64,000 nucleotides of DNA from Taenia hydatigena (lineage: Eukaryota; Platyhelminthes; Cestoda; Cyclophyllidea; Taeniidae): the NCBI GenBank assembly GCA_036345935.2, contig JADWOT020001080.1:29898-93897 (forward strand), given 5' to 3'. A model generated the notes under the pieces. It ran no database searches and had not been told where the DNA came from. It saw nothing but the letters and a program-made list of their open reading frames with translations. How positions within the stretch are numbered: position 1 is the first letter of the stretch; every line of letters starts with the position of its first letter. The translations under genes and the position numbers were made by a program. Shown in pieces: positions 34,291-46,744 of this stretch.

Positions 34291-35241
34291 GTAAATACAT
34301 GTCTGTATTGCATACGAGTATGGCATCTCCTTTAGTCTTAAGAGGGCGGGATGGGGCGGAGAAGGGCTGAAGGCCCTGTTGCAGTGCGTACGTTTGGTTA
34401 AATTAGTGATGGAGGTGTTCTATTGCGGATTGGGGGGCTGTTGGTCGCAGCCCATATGAATGACCGTATGATGGCCACGGGGCGTATTCTGCTTCAGGAG
34501 GTATGGAAGTGTTTTTCTTTCGTTTGTTGGGTCACAGTTGGTTGTTAGTGGCACAAATGATGAGTCCATTTGGGAGTAAGGCAAAGTCTGCACCGTTGCT
34601 GAAGAAGTCGCATGTTGCTACTACTTGGCCCTGTGAAGGGCTTCAATGAGCGCAGGGTGTAAATTCACCACTGATTACGGTGCGCACTACAAAATTGGTC
34701 GTTTCTGGTGCGATGGGTGTGCAGCAGAGAGACTCTGCATCACAAGATGTGTATGATGTTGCGTGTATTGAAGTGGAAATGGCACTGGTGCGGCTCTTTA
34801 GGTGGGCGTGAAGGTGGGTGGTGAATTTCCTTCATTAGCTTGAGCCAAGTGATTGGCTGATGATGCGTTTGCACTGCACACAATGTGGCAGTGGGTGATT
34901 GTGTTGGAGTTGACTGCAACAGCAGTCTCACCAAACAAAGACGCGGACATGACTTGAAGGACTTTGTCCCACGTACACAGTAAGAAGGGGAATGAATAGT
35001 TGTTGGAAATCAGTTAGGAATGGTCACCTTTGAACACGCTGCCCATGATGACGTGCAACAAGCCGACTGACGACTGAACTGTGCATTGATTTGAGGGAGA
35101 AAACTTTCACCTAAGAACACAGCGTAAATAACAAAAATGGACTACTCGAATATTTACTAACGGAAGGTATACGAAAAAACTGCTGGGGTCTACGCCCAAG
35201 TCCGGAATAGTTCCGTCGACAATAGAGGATACATGACTTAC

Positions 35242-35311
35242 CGAAACCCACAGTGGACACTGACGGAAGTTGTAGTAGAAGCAGGAGGCCTATGAACGGG
35301 ACGAATCGGAT
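35242..35311 (-). pseudogene. Family I-b signal exon, start codon ATC
   Basis: A 70-nt exon reading IRFVPFIGLLLLLQLPSV with a good phase-1 GTAAGT donor, but with ATC at the start position. It lies only about 1 kb from the 36.39-kb copy on the same strand, implying a local tandem duplication. Confidence 0.45.
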
Positions 35312-35524
35312 GTCGAAGAGGCGGACTTCTGATTCGGAAATACCTCACAATTCCAACGAAGTCTGCATGCGTCGAATAATGTCGAGGTGGGTGGCACCAC
35401 GATCGTGCCTTCCAGAAAATAAGGCGGCGACAACATTACTTGCATGTAAAATTAGTAAAGCATAAAGTGGAAACTCTAGTTCAGGAAGTGTGTGCTCACA
35501 AGGCTCCATATTTTTCGCGGTGTT

Positions 35525-35960
35525 TCAAAGGGACACATTTGTGAGCGAAATGGGACCAGCCAAGCCTTGTGTCTTTCCTCCTGCGCAATGTAAATTTATG
35601 CAGGTGACGCATCGCATGTGAACTGCAGAGAGGCGCTTACACAGAGATTGATGCAAGAGACAGCGGAAACACTGTCGTCGACACGGATGCCTGTCGTGCC
35701 AGAGGCGTTGATCGTGACTGTGCTCGAGCAAGCACAGGCTTTACAGGACTGGCATGCAATGTAGACGGATCTGATTGGTTGTCGTAATTTCTTTGGATGA
35801 CCTATGTGCCATTGAAAGAGCACATGGCGAGATCGAACAACTCGGTTTGGCCCATTACCGTCCTTAAGGGCTGATGTCCGCCGACGATGTCTATGTAGAA
35901 AGAGATGAAGGAAGGAATGTGTATGCACACAGAATAAATATGAAAGTTGGGACATGGCAT
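35525..35960 (-). pseudogene. Decayed exon P region of the 36.4-kb I-b copy
   Basis: The minus strand carries GNGPNRVVRSRHVLF, IRSVYIACQSCKACACSS and TVTINASGTTGIRVDDSV in one open frame (to about 35596), cysteine-rich with a sequon. The SSSPQ part found in relatives is replaced by a block shared with 14.9-15.2 kb. The opposite strand is also open over part of this, so the coding strand is not certain. Confidence 0.35.
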
Positions 35961-36321
35961 GGCAGCCTAAAGACTTGTGATAGCTTCATTTCTCTGCAAA
36001 ATGTGAACTGGAACCCAAAGTGCGTGTATTTTACACTAAAGGGTAAAACATGTTAAGCCCTAGCCGGCATTGCTTTGAAATCTAAATCACAAAATAAGGC
36101 AGATGTGATTTGCATCACTCTGATGTTCCTGGTGGAAGGATTTGTACAGCACAAATAAAAAGCTTTGCTTGATTTGAGAGAGAATGTTCTTGCCTGTGAA
36201 AACGACGTGAATAGCTATAACGGACTATTCGAATATTCACTAATGGACTACACAAAACCATTACTAGATCTATGGTAGAGCCCGGAAATTATCTGCCAGC
36301 AGTGGAGGATGTTTGATTCAC

Positions 36322-36390
36322 CGAACGCACAGTGGACACTGGCAAAAGTACCAGTGGAAGCAGTGGTTTATTGAACTGGGAGAACTGCAT
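36322..36390 (-). pseudogene. Family I-b signal exon with ATG, intron 1 acceptor lost
   Basis: ATG is present (MQFSQFNKPLLPLVLLPV) and a GTGAAT donor follows at 36321. The exon is 69 nt, one short of the family norm, and the acceptor expected 40 nt downstream reads TTTCCG instead of an AG. Beyond it the frame GSTIDLVMVLCSP is open for about 55 codons, so cryptic splicing could give a short protein, but I judge it a pseudogene. The upstream block shares CCATTGGCCAAGACCC with family I but has no TATAAAA. Confidence 0.4.
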
Positions 36391-36599
36391 GTCAAAGAGG
36401 TGGGCTTCTGCTTCGTCCCCTCAGATGTCGTTGCCTTTTGCTTGGGTCGTTGTTGTAACTGATTGGCGGGTGATGTTAATGCGCAACCAGTTGGGTCTTG
36501 GCCAATGGCAATATCGCAAATGTTCTACCACGTCCACACACATGGAATGGCGTAGGTGCAGCTGCACACAATTGTAGATAGCTGTCGTTAATGGCAACG

Positions 36600-36722
36600 G
36601 ATCATGGGAGTCCTTCTAACGACCAAGCATTCCTTACTGCCACTCTCGGTAATGCAACTAAAACCTTCCCAGCGGACTTTCTTAGGTCCTCTTTAATGAA
36701 GCGACTCCTCTACGACTACTGA
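36600..36722 (+). pseudogene. Family III terminal exon copy, internally shortened
   Basis: Frame DHGSPSNDQAFLTATLGN ... DFLRSSLMKRLLYDY-TGA. In-frame internal deletion against the 20.5-kb copy. Lies upstream of the I-b signal exon and points away from it. Confidence 0.4.
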
Positions 36723-37579
36723 GCGTTACCGCCCTTCCACTCCATCTGACTGGCAGTTAGCAACACCGAATCCGATTCTTAGTGCCCACTACCAATCATC
36801 TACTGGCACTGCACTCACACCACATCTTCCCTTTTACTAGCTTCCATCCACCCTCAACCCTGCCTCCCTCTCCCCTCCATGTCAACTCTTCCAGCAAATG
36901 CACACATCCATGCCGCTCTCCTCCACCTACTCGCAAGTCATCAATGTCCCCATGAAATCACCATGCGCCTCAAACCGAATGAATGTTTGTACTTCTCCTC
37001 TTCCGAAATTATTTGTTCACCGAATAATCTTTGCATTCTTGTAGAGTCAGAGCAGTTTGTATGGGCACACACCCCCAAACAGTTTTACGTCATCCCATCG
37101 AATCAGCCTCTCCCTGCACCCCTCCCTCTTCACCCAACCACGGGTGAGCCCCATGTAGAGTGAAACGACTAAGACTTGCGGTGGATTCTGGTGAAAGCAC
37201 AAGTAGGAGGAGAGGTGGTCGTCAATTCGTTGATTTGTGAAATGTAAGTTCTCTTCACTAGAAAACACAGCGGTTCTACAAGGAAGGCAAACTGCAATGC
37301 TTTGGAGGGTGTCTGAACCACCAGTAGTTGCCAGTAACCATCACACCTGGAAGCGATCTAAAAACGGAAATCCCGATCGGAAAAACAAGAATTTCTTGTC
37401 GATACTAAGCCACCATCACTCAATCCACCTTCCCAAGAGAATCGGAGTTGGAGTGAGGCTGACGAACAGAATAAAATTGGCATGTATCAGCTAAGGATAG
37501 ATAGGAGGGCTTGACGTTTGATTTTAGAAAATTTTCTTGACTACAGCAGACAGCGTGTTTCTAAAGCAGTTAGCAGAAA

Positions 37580-38250
37580 TCAGAAGGCCGAAACTATGGA
37601 CGTATGCGTCATCGAACACCGGCACCGAGAGATCCAGTTCCACCTAAGGCGACACGCTTGTCCTCACTTGCACAGAAATATTCAACTTCGCTTCTCCAAT
37701 TTCCACTTCCTCCCACAACTACAATACGAAAGTAACTCACGGTGGAGTTAAGTGATTGCCAAACTAATGAAAGCACAACCCAGAACATTTCATTCCACCA
37801 CCTTCTACGGCTGGGCTTGATGTGGGTGAAGTGTGGAAGCATAGCTGTCAAATTCCATTGAAGGAAGTGCCACGATTTGCGTAGTTAAATGTCAAACTAA
37901 TGGAGGTGAATCACATCACACAAAGCAGACATTCGTTTACGAAAAAATGACGGGATGAAGTATAGAAAGAGAAGGACTTGAATCAGGAGAGTTATTATCA
38001 ACACAACGACGTTGGAGCAAAAGCCGACGGTGTTGGTTGGTACTTCATCAAGTAGATTCTTTTACTGGAAAGTGGACAAGAACGAACAGAATCTTTAACC
38101 GATGCTGCATAAGCTAATCCCCTTATTACTTGTTACTTTACATGTCCATGCACAGCCTAAAAATGCTCGTCAACAACAGGGAATGTTGGACTTACCGCAG
38201 CACAGATTGGACACCGAGAGAAGCAGGTCAAAGAGGCGGAGTTCTGCTTG
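37580..38250 (-). pseudogene. Family I pseudogene, signal peptide deleted and exon 3 stopped
   Basis: The signal exon is reduced to CTGCTTCTCTCGGTGTCC... without a start. A short GTAAGT...TTTTTAG intron of about 39 nt is still visible (about 38199-38161). Exon 2 is scrambled and contains stops. Exon 3 (about 37725-37570) is recognisable as IGEAKLNISVQV and VPVFDDAYVHSFGL but has an in-frame TAG between them. The promoter region has no TATAAAA. Confidence 0.5.
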
Positions 38251-38609
38251 GCGTCAGAAGTCGTAGAAAATCGCATGCGTTACTGTAGAGACTGAGTGGT
38301 GGGTGAGTCTTGAACAAAGCGCATGCCTCACCACTCTCCCCTTGTCTAAGCAAATGGAATGACACAGAGGTTAAAGTGGGTGCCACCACCATCGTGTGCC
38401 TCTGCCAAAAGCGATGGACAAGATGTCACCCATTTTTGCTCACAAAGGAAGACCACGTGTGCGAAGATGAGGTGCGGTAGACAGTGTCAAATCACGATAG
38501 TGAAAGTCAGTAGCTGTGGAAGGCGTCAAACACACCTCCTTTTCCAGAGAAGCGCCATAAAGTGGTTCGACTATGACTGAATTACTAAAATAACTCTAAT
38601 GAGAGACAC

Positions 38610-38860
38610 AAGCTATCATTCGTAAACACTTACGTGAAGGCAAGAAACACTCATTTCTCAGGTTACGAGCTTAATCGCGAGGCTCTGCAATGAGGTGATG
38701 ATGGATTAGGAGTAGATGCCTTCGTGGCGCTCCAACGGAACGACTCAAGATGATGTTCATTGATGGAACACCTACAAGTGAGCCATCAGCTGTGGACTAC
38801 CTGCCGTGTCAGAGGCGTTGATCGTGACGCTGCTCGAGCAAGCAAAGGCTCTACAGGATG
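38610..38860 (-). repeat. Exon P region relic without a good frame
   Basis: Minus strand matches 52.0-51.7 kb (CSSSVTINASDTAG, then a broken TTDG-type region and a relic of the TIELV end), with several stops. It lies just upstream of the family I pseudogene at 37.6-38.25 kb. Confidence 0.35.
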
Positions 38861-39439
38861 AGCTGTGATTTAGAATAGGGGCACTTGGCATCTCTCAACT
38901 TGGTCGGGGGCATTGCCGTCCTTCACGGTTGATGATCTCAGGTGATGGTGCGTGAAAAGGGCTGAAGGAATGAAAGTCTATGCACTCAGCGACCATGCGT
39001 AGCTTTTGTCTCCACGTGAAGGCTTGTCTTCCTTGCGACAAGTGCAGCAAAGCCTCACACCTCAATTTCCACCTCAATCACAGTCTTTGTTTACTCTGCA
39101 ATAGCGAGCGGAACACCTGAGGTCGTGGCAGTCATCAAAGCGAATTCAAAAGCCTGGAAATGCGCAAAACATGCATTTGGCAGCGCTTTATCATCCCCAT
39201 GCACATCGCTCAGGTTATGTGAGCTTTCTGGGTTTATGAAAATTAAGGTGAGGTCAGCAGTTGTTCGCCTTCTTGAGTACTTCCAGGCAAAACATACAGG
39301 TAAATGGGGACTGTGTTTTGCAACTACGTCCAACTTCGTCTGTTGCATCGTGCAGCCATCGGTGAGCTGTCGATGTAGGTGAGACAATCACGACAGTCCA
39401 TCACGTTGTATCACGTATGAGGCGAGCGAGCATTTACTA

Positions 39440-39890
39440 TCTGGACCACAAAATACACCACCTTTCTAACAGCGTCTCAGGCAAAACAACCACCTATCGC
39501 TATGACCTCCAGGTGGTCCACTTAATAGCATAGTTCTCCTCGTGCTATTTTGGCCTCAAAGCATTGATAAATATGGTGAGTTACACCTCGACTCCTGTCG
39601 ACTTAACTCTTCTGACCACCATCACATAGTCCACAAGGGAGCACCACCACGTCACTACATTATTGAGTGGGGACGGTTCCATGTTGCTTCGGTCTACACT
39701 GTCAAACGCTCTTGGCCTCCGTGTTGCATTCCTTGCCACCGACGTGAACATAATTTTCTCCAGCTCTCCTGATAATCCAAAGTTAGTTTCCCATCACCCT
39801 CTCGCATTTGCCTCTTCACTTCTTCAAAACTTGCTAGATGAAAGCCCATTTCAATGTAGTGCACGCGAATCCAGGAGGCCACGCTGCTGA
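39440..39890 (+). pseudogene. Family II copy with dead exon 1 but readable exon 2
   Basis: The start codon is GTG and the signal exon has a TAG. A GTGAGT donor survives near 39575, but the acceptor AG is lost. Exon 2 is then open from 39663 to 39890: TLSNALGLRVAFLATDVN, IIFSSSPDNPKLVSHHP, LLDESPFQC. This is longer and more regular than at 28.7 kb and may show the ancestral exon-2 sequence. Confidence 0.4.
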
Positions 39891-40339
39891 ATATGCATTG
39901 GCAAGCCCTCTGTCGGTGATGCGGACCCACGGAATGTTGGAGGGATGGTCCAAAAATACGCAGCCCCTAGAAGTGCAAGTCTGGAGCAGTGTAACCTACT
40001 CAACTTCCTACCTCGCCTGCAAGCCTGTGAGGTTAACTGTACCAAGCTTCAATACAAACAATCCACCACGCGGCATTTCAGAAGGAGTAATTTTGCTTCA
40101 GTGTGTTATCTTTCTGACTTTTTGTCCTCGCTTATGCCTAATATTCCTTTAATGGAATTTCGCTAAAGATTTCGGTAGGACTTTATCGTTTCTATCGCGA
40201 TTTATTTGTTTGCAAAACTAATACGTCATCCTTAGGCTTGCATCATTGTTTGGCAATCGCGGTGCATTCAAGAGATATATTTGCTCCGAATGACCAGACA
40301 TTTGCAACAAGCAATGCTACCTTTGACTACATGTAACAT

Positions 40340-41640
40340 GCACCTTTGATGCATTTTACTGCTCCGTGGTGCCATATCGGTGGCCGTCTGCGCCATCTCA
40401 ATATCTCTTATATACCATCACAACGATGGTGTGTGTTCTGGATAAATCGCGCGTGAATCGCCGATGTTAGCGCCAGCTTTCAGCCTCAATTTCGTGTAAT
40501 GACACTTGGTCTAGAGGTGTGCTGTAAACAAGAGGAAGGTGTGTCGTCTGGATGATTGCTCCTAAGATTAGTAGTGTATGTGAGCGACTGTAAGCAGTTT
40601 TCAACACACCTCAAAGTTCCATCGACTTCTTGGATACCTAACCTAAAAGGACTTGGCGGCGAAGCGGCGTAAGGGCGTGGTTTTGAAGCACAATTTATGA
40701 TGTTGATGTGATCCCTTGAATAAGAGTCCTAAACCTGAAGGAGTGCGATTAAGGCGCGAATCAAAGTGTTCACTAAATTTGCAGATTCACAACAAGGTAA
40801 AATTGGATGCGAGTACATTTGATGGAATAGACATTGCTTCCATTGCTACTGCTGTATCCGCACAAGCTTTGCCAATAAACAGCAATCTGAGTGACATGTT
40901 GAATGAGCAAACGTCTTTTTCACCCATAATCCCATTTTCCATTTTTCTACCACCAATAGTACCTTACATCTCTAATGATTGGATTTGAGCAGGAGAGCCA
41001 CTGTGAGGGTGATTTGTTGTGAATTTGCAGCCGATGCAGCAACCCAACTGAACTAGCTTAGCTGAGTTACTCGTCAGACGGTTTTATGTTTGCACATTTT
41101 TATAGTGAATAAGGGACAATGAGTCTGCACAAATCTATGCAATCCCTCCTCTTCCCATTCTTCTTTTGTTGCCATTTGCATGATAAATACTTGGATTGTG
41201 GGGACGTGATTGTAGCTGTAGGCATTTATCTACTTCCAAAGTGGATAGACCTTTTAAATACATTCACCCCACTCAGAAGTAAAGTGGCTGTCAACTGAGC
41301 AGGCGAGAACGCCTGCAATTGCAGTAGACACTTTGCTTGAGCTTTAGCGGCATCTAAATGATAGCGGTAAGCCAACCATCTTTTGGGGAGTAGGGCACTC
41401 CAGTACTCCCACCGTTTGACTCATACCAAGCGCAAATGTACTTTGGGCACACCAATTCTCACTCTACGGACAAAACCAGGCCCAGAACGTCGAGGTAGTC
41501 ATTCGTCAGGTGTGCGACCAGTCACCGCAGTCTCTTTTTCAGCTTACATAATTGCTTCGGTGAAAAACATCACTGAAAACAGCCAACTCCACGTTCAAAA
41601 CAAAGCAAACGATCAGTCGGGTTGAGATTTGTCGTGACTA
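40340..41640 (+). repeat. Segmental duplication block W, copy 1 (copy 2 at 43816-44960)
   Basis: Direct duplication of about 1.2 kb, 3.5 kb apart: GATGCATTTTACTGCTCCGT, GGTGCCATATCGG, CTCAATATCTCTTATA, then a conserved exon and ATCTTTTGGGGAGTAGGGCA. Clearly similar over the full length with scattered indels. Confidence 0.6.
40785..40988 (+). CDS. Candidate exon in block W, copy 1
   Basis: Acceptor AAATTTGCAG, then IHNKVKLDASTFDGIDIASI, ATAVSAQALPINSNLSDMLN and a hydrophobic tail to a stop at 40988. Copy 2 keeps the same frame and length over the first 50 residues with mostly conservative changes. No signal peptide; function unknown. The real exon may end before the hydrophobic tail. Confidence 0.35.
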   Translation: MHNKVKLDASTFDGIDIASIATAVSAQALPINSNLSDMLNEQTSFSPIIPFSIFLPPIVPYISNDWI

Positions 41641-42139
41641 CTCGCTTACTATACGGAGCATCAACGGGGCCCCATTCCTTACCACTGAATCGAAAGCAGT
41701 TGTAACAAAGCATGTTTCGCTATTACAGGTTCAAACAGTCTTTGTCGACCGCAAATACCCACTAAAACACACAACTAAGACTGCTCTCGATCTTTCTAAT
41801 GCAGAGTTTATGTTCACGAATGATCTTTACCAAGTGGTTTCTGCAATGAATACGCATCTTGCCGAACTAAACACGAGTGATCTTGACTAAGGCTACCCAA
41901 CCTGGTAACACCATTCGTCCCTCTTGCAGGGTCCGGCCAATAAGAACATCAACCTGGTAACCAGTTCTTAGATGCAGTTGAAATACCACGTAATTGTTTA
42001 CTCAGTTCATAGACTGATGCGATTTTTGACAACTGACAGGATGACAATCAGACGCGTAGTATGATGCTGAATATTTGCTCAGTAGTAAAGTTTACGGTGG
42101 TGGGAGTTAAAAAGGAGTACTTTAAAAGACGGCATTATG

Positions 42140-43810
42140 AGTGTAGCGTCGCGGCACTTCCTTGAAGGGAGAAAAGCATGATATTAGGGCAAAGCAGGAG
42201 GAAGGGACTGCTAGCATGTCCCGGAGGCCAGCCTACCTGGCTGGAGCCGAAACCGACAATCAAACAAACGAAGCAATAAGGTGCCACCTTAAAATGTTGA
42301 CCTCAACATATTATGTAGCAGAGCTTAACTTGGTTGAGCCCAGCAATCAATGCAGTCGAATGCATCACCTACAAGGACGCTACAATTCACCCACCATTTC
42401 CTCATCTCATTTTGCAGAGGAGTCGTATCTCAACATGAGACCAGCTATTGGGTCACAGAGTTGTCATCTAGTACACGTGAAAGCACGTCCTGCGCAAAAT
42501 AATGTCAATGTTTAGCAAGACATGAGCATCGCGATGGTGTTAGGCACAAGACATCAGCACTATTTCCCCTATCAACAAATTTTTACTATTAATGCTCCAT
42601 TTAAAGTAATCCAATTGTGCTAGTCATACATCACTGTCTGCAGCACTGCGCAGATACCAATTAACAAATATCATTCACCCCAAATGCAGCTTTCGCCACT
42701 CACTATCACTTGATCTGGTGAGCTGACCTTGCACCCATTTACGCATTTCTCCTTTCGCTTCGATAATATTATTCGGAAAATACAAGCAAAGACGAGCGGC
42801 GGGAGTCACCTCCCCTCTCAGCCTTTCCTGTTGGAGAAGTTACTGGGGCTGTGGAGCATCTAATCCGTGTAGTCAGTGCTCTGTTTTGTAAAGTGGGCAT
42901 TGAGTTCCTCCTGTGGTGGATTGAGCTCATGCAGAAGCCACCCAAGTGAGATTGTCATTATCGGTGCACAGGTGGTTAGTCCAATATCAATGAAACTTCT
43001 CATGAGATGTGCCACCTGCGAGAGATCGCGTGGACTGGATGACAGTTAGAGCATACAGTCATCAAGGATTTGAAGTAACAGAGATCGATGCTTTTCTAAT
43101 ATCAAATGGGAATGATTTGCAATGCTACGCTGATGCGACATTCCCCTTCGCCTTTCAAGCACTCCTGCCGTCATCTGCCTCATACGCTTCATGTAAAACT
43201 TATGTTTCTTAAATATGCCTTGTAGACGAGAGGTGGGAAGACATCCAAAATCTGGCCGTAGACGAACGTGGTCGCTCGCCCTATTGCGAGACCCCCTCGT
43301 CGTAATTACTGAGACTCCACTGCCGCATAGTCTTCCTGCGTTATGATAAAGATGTCAAGAGATACCCAATCACCTCGTAGCAAAAATAGTAAAAGAGAAG
43401 AGGACAGAACGGGCGAATCCTCTACACCTAATCTCGCTTTAAATTTCAAGTGTCCGTTGAGAATTCAGCCTAACTAAATAAGGCAAATCAAACAAGGTAT
43501 TGTATGCCTAATACGTGCAAAAGCTGCCTTACTATTTTCAGTGTCTTCTGATATTCGCTGCCTTAATATGCCCTTTGATAACAGATTCTTGGGCGCTTTA
43601 TCTCGATCAATGCTTTTATAAAACAACAAAATAAATGCATGCATTTCTTCCGCTTTAGTAGAATTCTGGTACCACGACTGCCTAATCAAATAACAAATAT
43701 AAAGCTGGCCAAACTAAGTAGTTTATTGGTGTTTTAGAAAGACACAACCTTATTAAATTTATTTCTTGCGCTGAACACATTTCTTGCGCGGCCAGCTTGG
43801 ATGCGATTCC
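42140..43810 (+). repeat. Block U, copy 2
   Basis: Matches 31511-31640 at its left end and 31735-32285 at its right end (TTCCTGCGTTATGA, CTAATACGTGCAAAAGC, CTTGCGCGGCCAGCTTGGAT). The right end abuts the duplicated block W at 43820. Confidence 0.45.
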
Positions 43811-43815
43811 TTGAT

Positions 43816-44960
43816 GCATTTTACTGCTCCGTGGTGCCATATCGGCGACCGTCTGCGCCCTCTCAATATCTCTTATATGCGATCACTACGATGGTGTGGG
43901 TACTGAAGAAATCGCGTGTGAATTGCCAATGTTTGCGTTAGCTTCCAGCCTCAATTTCGTGCAGTGGCACTTCGCCTAGAGGTGTGCTCCAAATAAGAGG
44001 AAGGTTTATGTGGATGATTGAGACTTCTTGGGTACCTAACCCAAAAGGAGCTGGCGGCGAAGCAGCGTCTAGGCATATTTTTAAAATATATGTTATGATA
44101 TTGGTGTGGTTCATTTAAAAAGAGGCTTGAATCTGAAGGAGTGCAATTAAGTCTCGAATCGAAATGCCCCCTAAATTGACAGATTCACAATAAGGTGGAA
44201 TTGGATGCAAGTGAATTTGATGGACTAGTCGTTGCTTCCATTGCTACTGCTGCATCCTCACAAGCTTTAGCAATAAACAGCAATCTGAGTGGCATGTTGA
44301 ATGAGCGAGCGTCTTTTCACCAAACATCTCATTTCTTCATTTTTCTACCATCAGTAGCACCCCACATCTCTACTGGATAGATTTGAGTAGGAGAGCCACT
44401 GTGAGGGTGATTTGTTGTGGATTTGCAGCCGGTGAAGCAAACCAACTGAACTAGCTAAGCTGATTCACTCGTTAAGATCTTATAATTGCACATTTCTAGT
44501 GATGAGTGAGTGATAATTGGTCTGTGCAAATCTGTTCAGTCCTTCTTCTGTCGTCATTTCCACGATGAACACCTGACTTGTGAGGACATGATTGCAGCTG
44601 TGCACACCTGTTTACTTCAAGAGCAAATAGGTCTTGTTTGAATACATTCATCCTACTCATAAGTAGAGCAGCTGCCAACTAGGCAGGCGAGGATGCCTGC
44701 ACTTGCAGTAGACATTTTGCCTGAGCTTTGGGAGTATCTAAATGATAGCAGTCAGCCAACCATCTTTTGGGGAGTAGGGCACTCCAGTACTTCTACCGTT
44801 TGACGCACAACAAGCGCAAATGCACTTTGGACGCACTAATTCTTGCTTCACGGACAAGACCAAGTAGTTCATGTAAGCAGGCCGAGAACGCCGAGGCAGT
44901 CAGTGGTCGGGTGCGTGACCAATCACTGTAGTCTCCTTTTTCGCTTACACGCTTGCTTTG
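43816..44960 (+). repeat. Segmental duplication block W, copy 2
   Basis: Second copy, inserted directly after block U. About 1.1 kb. Confidence 0.6.
44183..44380 (+). CDS. Candidate exon in block W, copy 2
   Basis: Acceptor AAATTGACAG, then IHNKVELDASEFDGLVVASI and ATAASSQALAINSNLSGMLN, open to a TAG at 44380. Parallel to 40785-40988. Confidence 0.35.
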   Translation: MHNKVELDASEFDGLVVASIATAASSQALAINSNLSGMLNERASFHQTSHFFIFLPSVAPHISTG

Positions 44961-46740
44961 GTGATAAACATCATAGGCTTCAAGTTCTGCGCCTTTTGAT
45001 CGTTAGATTGGGAGCTCGAGAGGATGCTGATCAAGCACACAAATCTGCTCTATCCCAATCTCTTCCATTTGGGGACGAGAGCTTAGGATGCAAGTAAGGG
45101 CTACTGAGGCTTTCGCCATCAATTTCACTGACAGTCTTTGATCTTTCACAAGTCGCACGAAAATGTCACAGGTTGCTGCATTAAGGCAAGAAATCACAAT
45201 GTCAGCAGCTTTTGTAATCTTTGAAGGATGGAAGATCCATCTTTGTGCAATATTGTCAGAATAATAGGCGTGAGGCAATGCAGGTGGAATTCTAGTGTTC
45301 TGAAGTGACATTCTTCAAAGTGACACTGAGAAACTCGCATCTGATTAATTGCAGTCCACTTGACACTTGCTTGAGTAAAAGCATCATAAGTGTGCTTATA
45401 ACTTACAACTCGTCCACTTTACTTTACTTCTCTAAGATGGTTTGTTTAGCATTTATCATTGTTGTTACCCTTTTATTTGCACTGCATAAGAAATTCTGCC
45501 AATGCTCAACGCACAGCACTTTTGAAGTGCGTAAATGCAAAGCACCCATCGCAAACTTTAACTAAACAATCCTCAAAACAACATGTTTCGTGCTCTACTA
45601 ACAAGCGAGCTCTCCCTTTTGTTATCAGGAAACAGAAGCGAGAGTTTCAGTGCTTTGTAATTCCATGGAGCCAGAAATCACAAAGCAATCATCTGACCCT
45701 CTCAATGACTTTGACACAAATGGGAATTGTGAATTGTTTGGTCAAGAGTTACCGGATAGCCCTTCTCCCCTCCCCCTCCTCCTCCTCGTTGCCTTCTTGT
45801 AGTAAGTGAAGAATGATTGGCAAAATATTGATTCGCATACCGCACCTTGCTCCGGCACTCAAAGGTTTTACTAACTGTTCCAATTAACTATCTATCTTAT
45901 TATTCTTGACTAAATTCGCAAACTATGCTTGTTGCTCCTCCGCATACTCTACAACCGACAGTGTCTTCATATCACTTTAGGTAAGGCACAATGAGGCGTC
46001 TTCTCCAGGAGTGATGAAATGGCGATGACTGGAACGAGCAGCTGATGGTGTGATTCTATTTGCACCGTGACACACTTGTTGGAAGTTTATTTGGGCCCAT
46101 CATGTGTGCTCTGTTGCGGCCCACATCCCTCTTGGTCGGCAGCAATGTCTCACCTGTCACTCATGTGAGTAGAATCGTTGGGATAGATGGTGTGTGAAAG
46201 TTGACGGATAATTTATATTGAATGCTCACTTGGCATGCATTGGCTTCATCTTATTCGGTTAATCTACCAGCACCACATCGGCGGTTGTAGTGAGTGGTCT
46301 GTGGTGACCAAGTTTACTTGCCAAAGCATAACGAACTTGAGAAGTGCTTAAAAACCTTCCTACACTCTGGTCAATGCAATCACGGTGTTTTCTTTTGAAG
46401 TATGGTGCTATTGCGATGTGTCAGAATCATTTTAAGGTGTATGGCACTGTCAAAACCAGATATTTTCTACTACACGCTTGCATGCATGAGCCCATGAGCA
46501 TCCACGGTTTGATCCTTGCGTGAGGTGTTGGCTGATTAAAAGGTGTAATTCATCAGTTGGCAATTCATTGGCTCCGAATTTGCACTTATAGTGATCTACG
46601 GGTTACTGCTGCTAAACAAACGTGTCGGAGCTCCATGCCGGAGTCCACTAATAAATAAGACCAGCAGGTCGTTACAAAAATACTTTCTTACTGCTCTTGA
46701 GACCATTGCGACTTTAATTTTCCCCACTTGCCTCATTTCT
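44960..46740. other. No supported gene
   Basis: 46350-46400 carries a faint relic of the family II intron 2 region (CTCTGGTCAATGCAATC). Other open frames are unsupported. A CTCCTC run lies at about 45766-45785. Confidence 0.3.
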
Positions 46741-46744
46741 TCAA

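Noticed and set aside
31511..43810. Block U as a transposable element
   Set aside because: Dispersed copies suggest mobility, but no terminal repeats, target-site duplications or coding domains could be identified.
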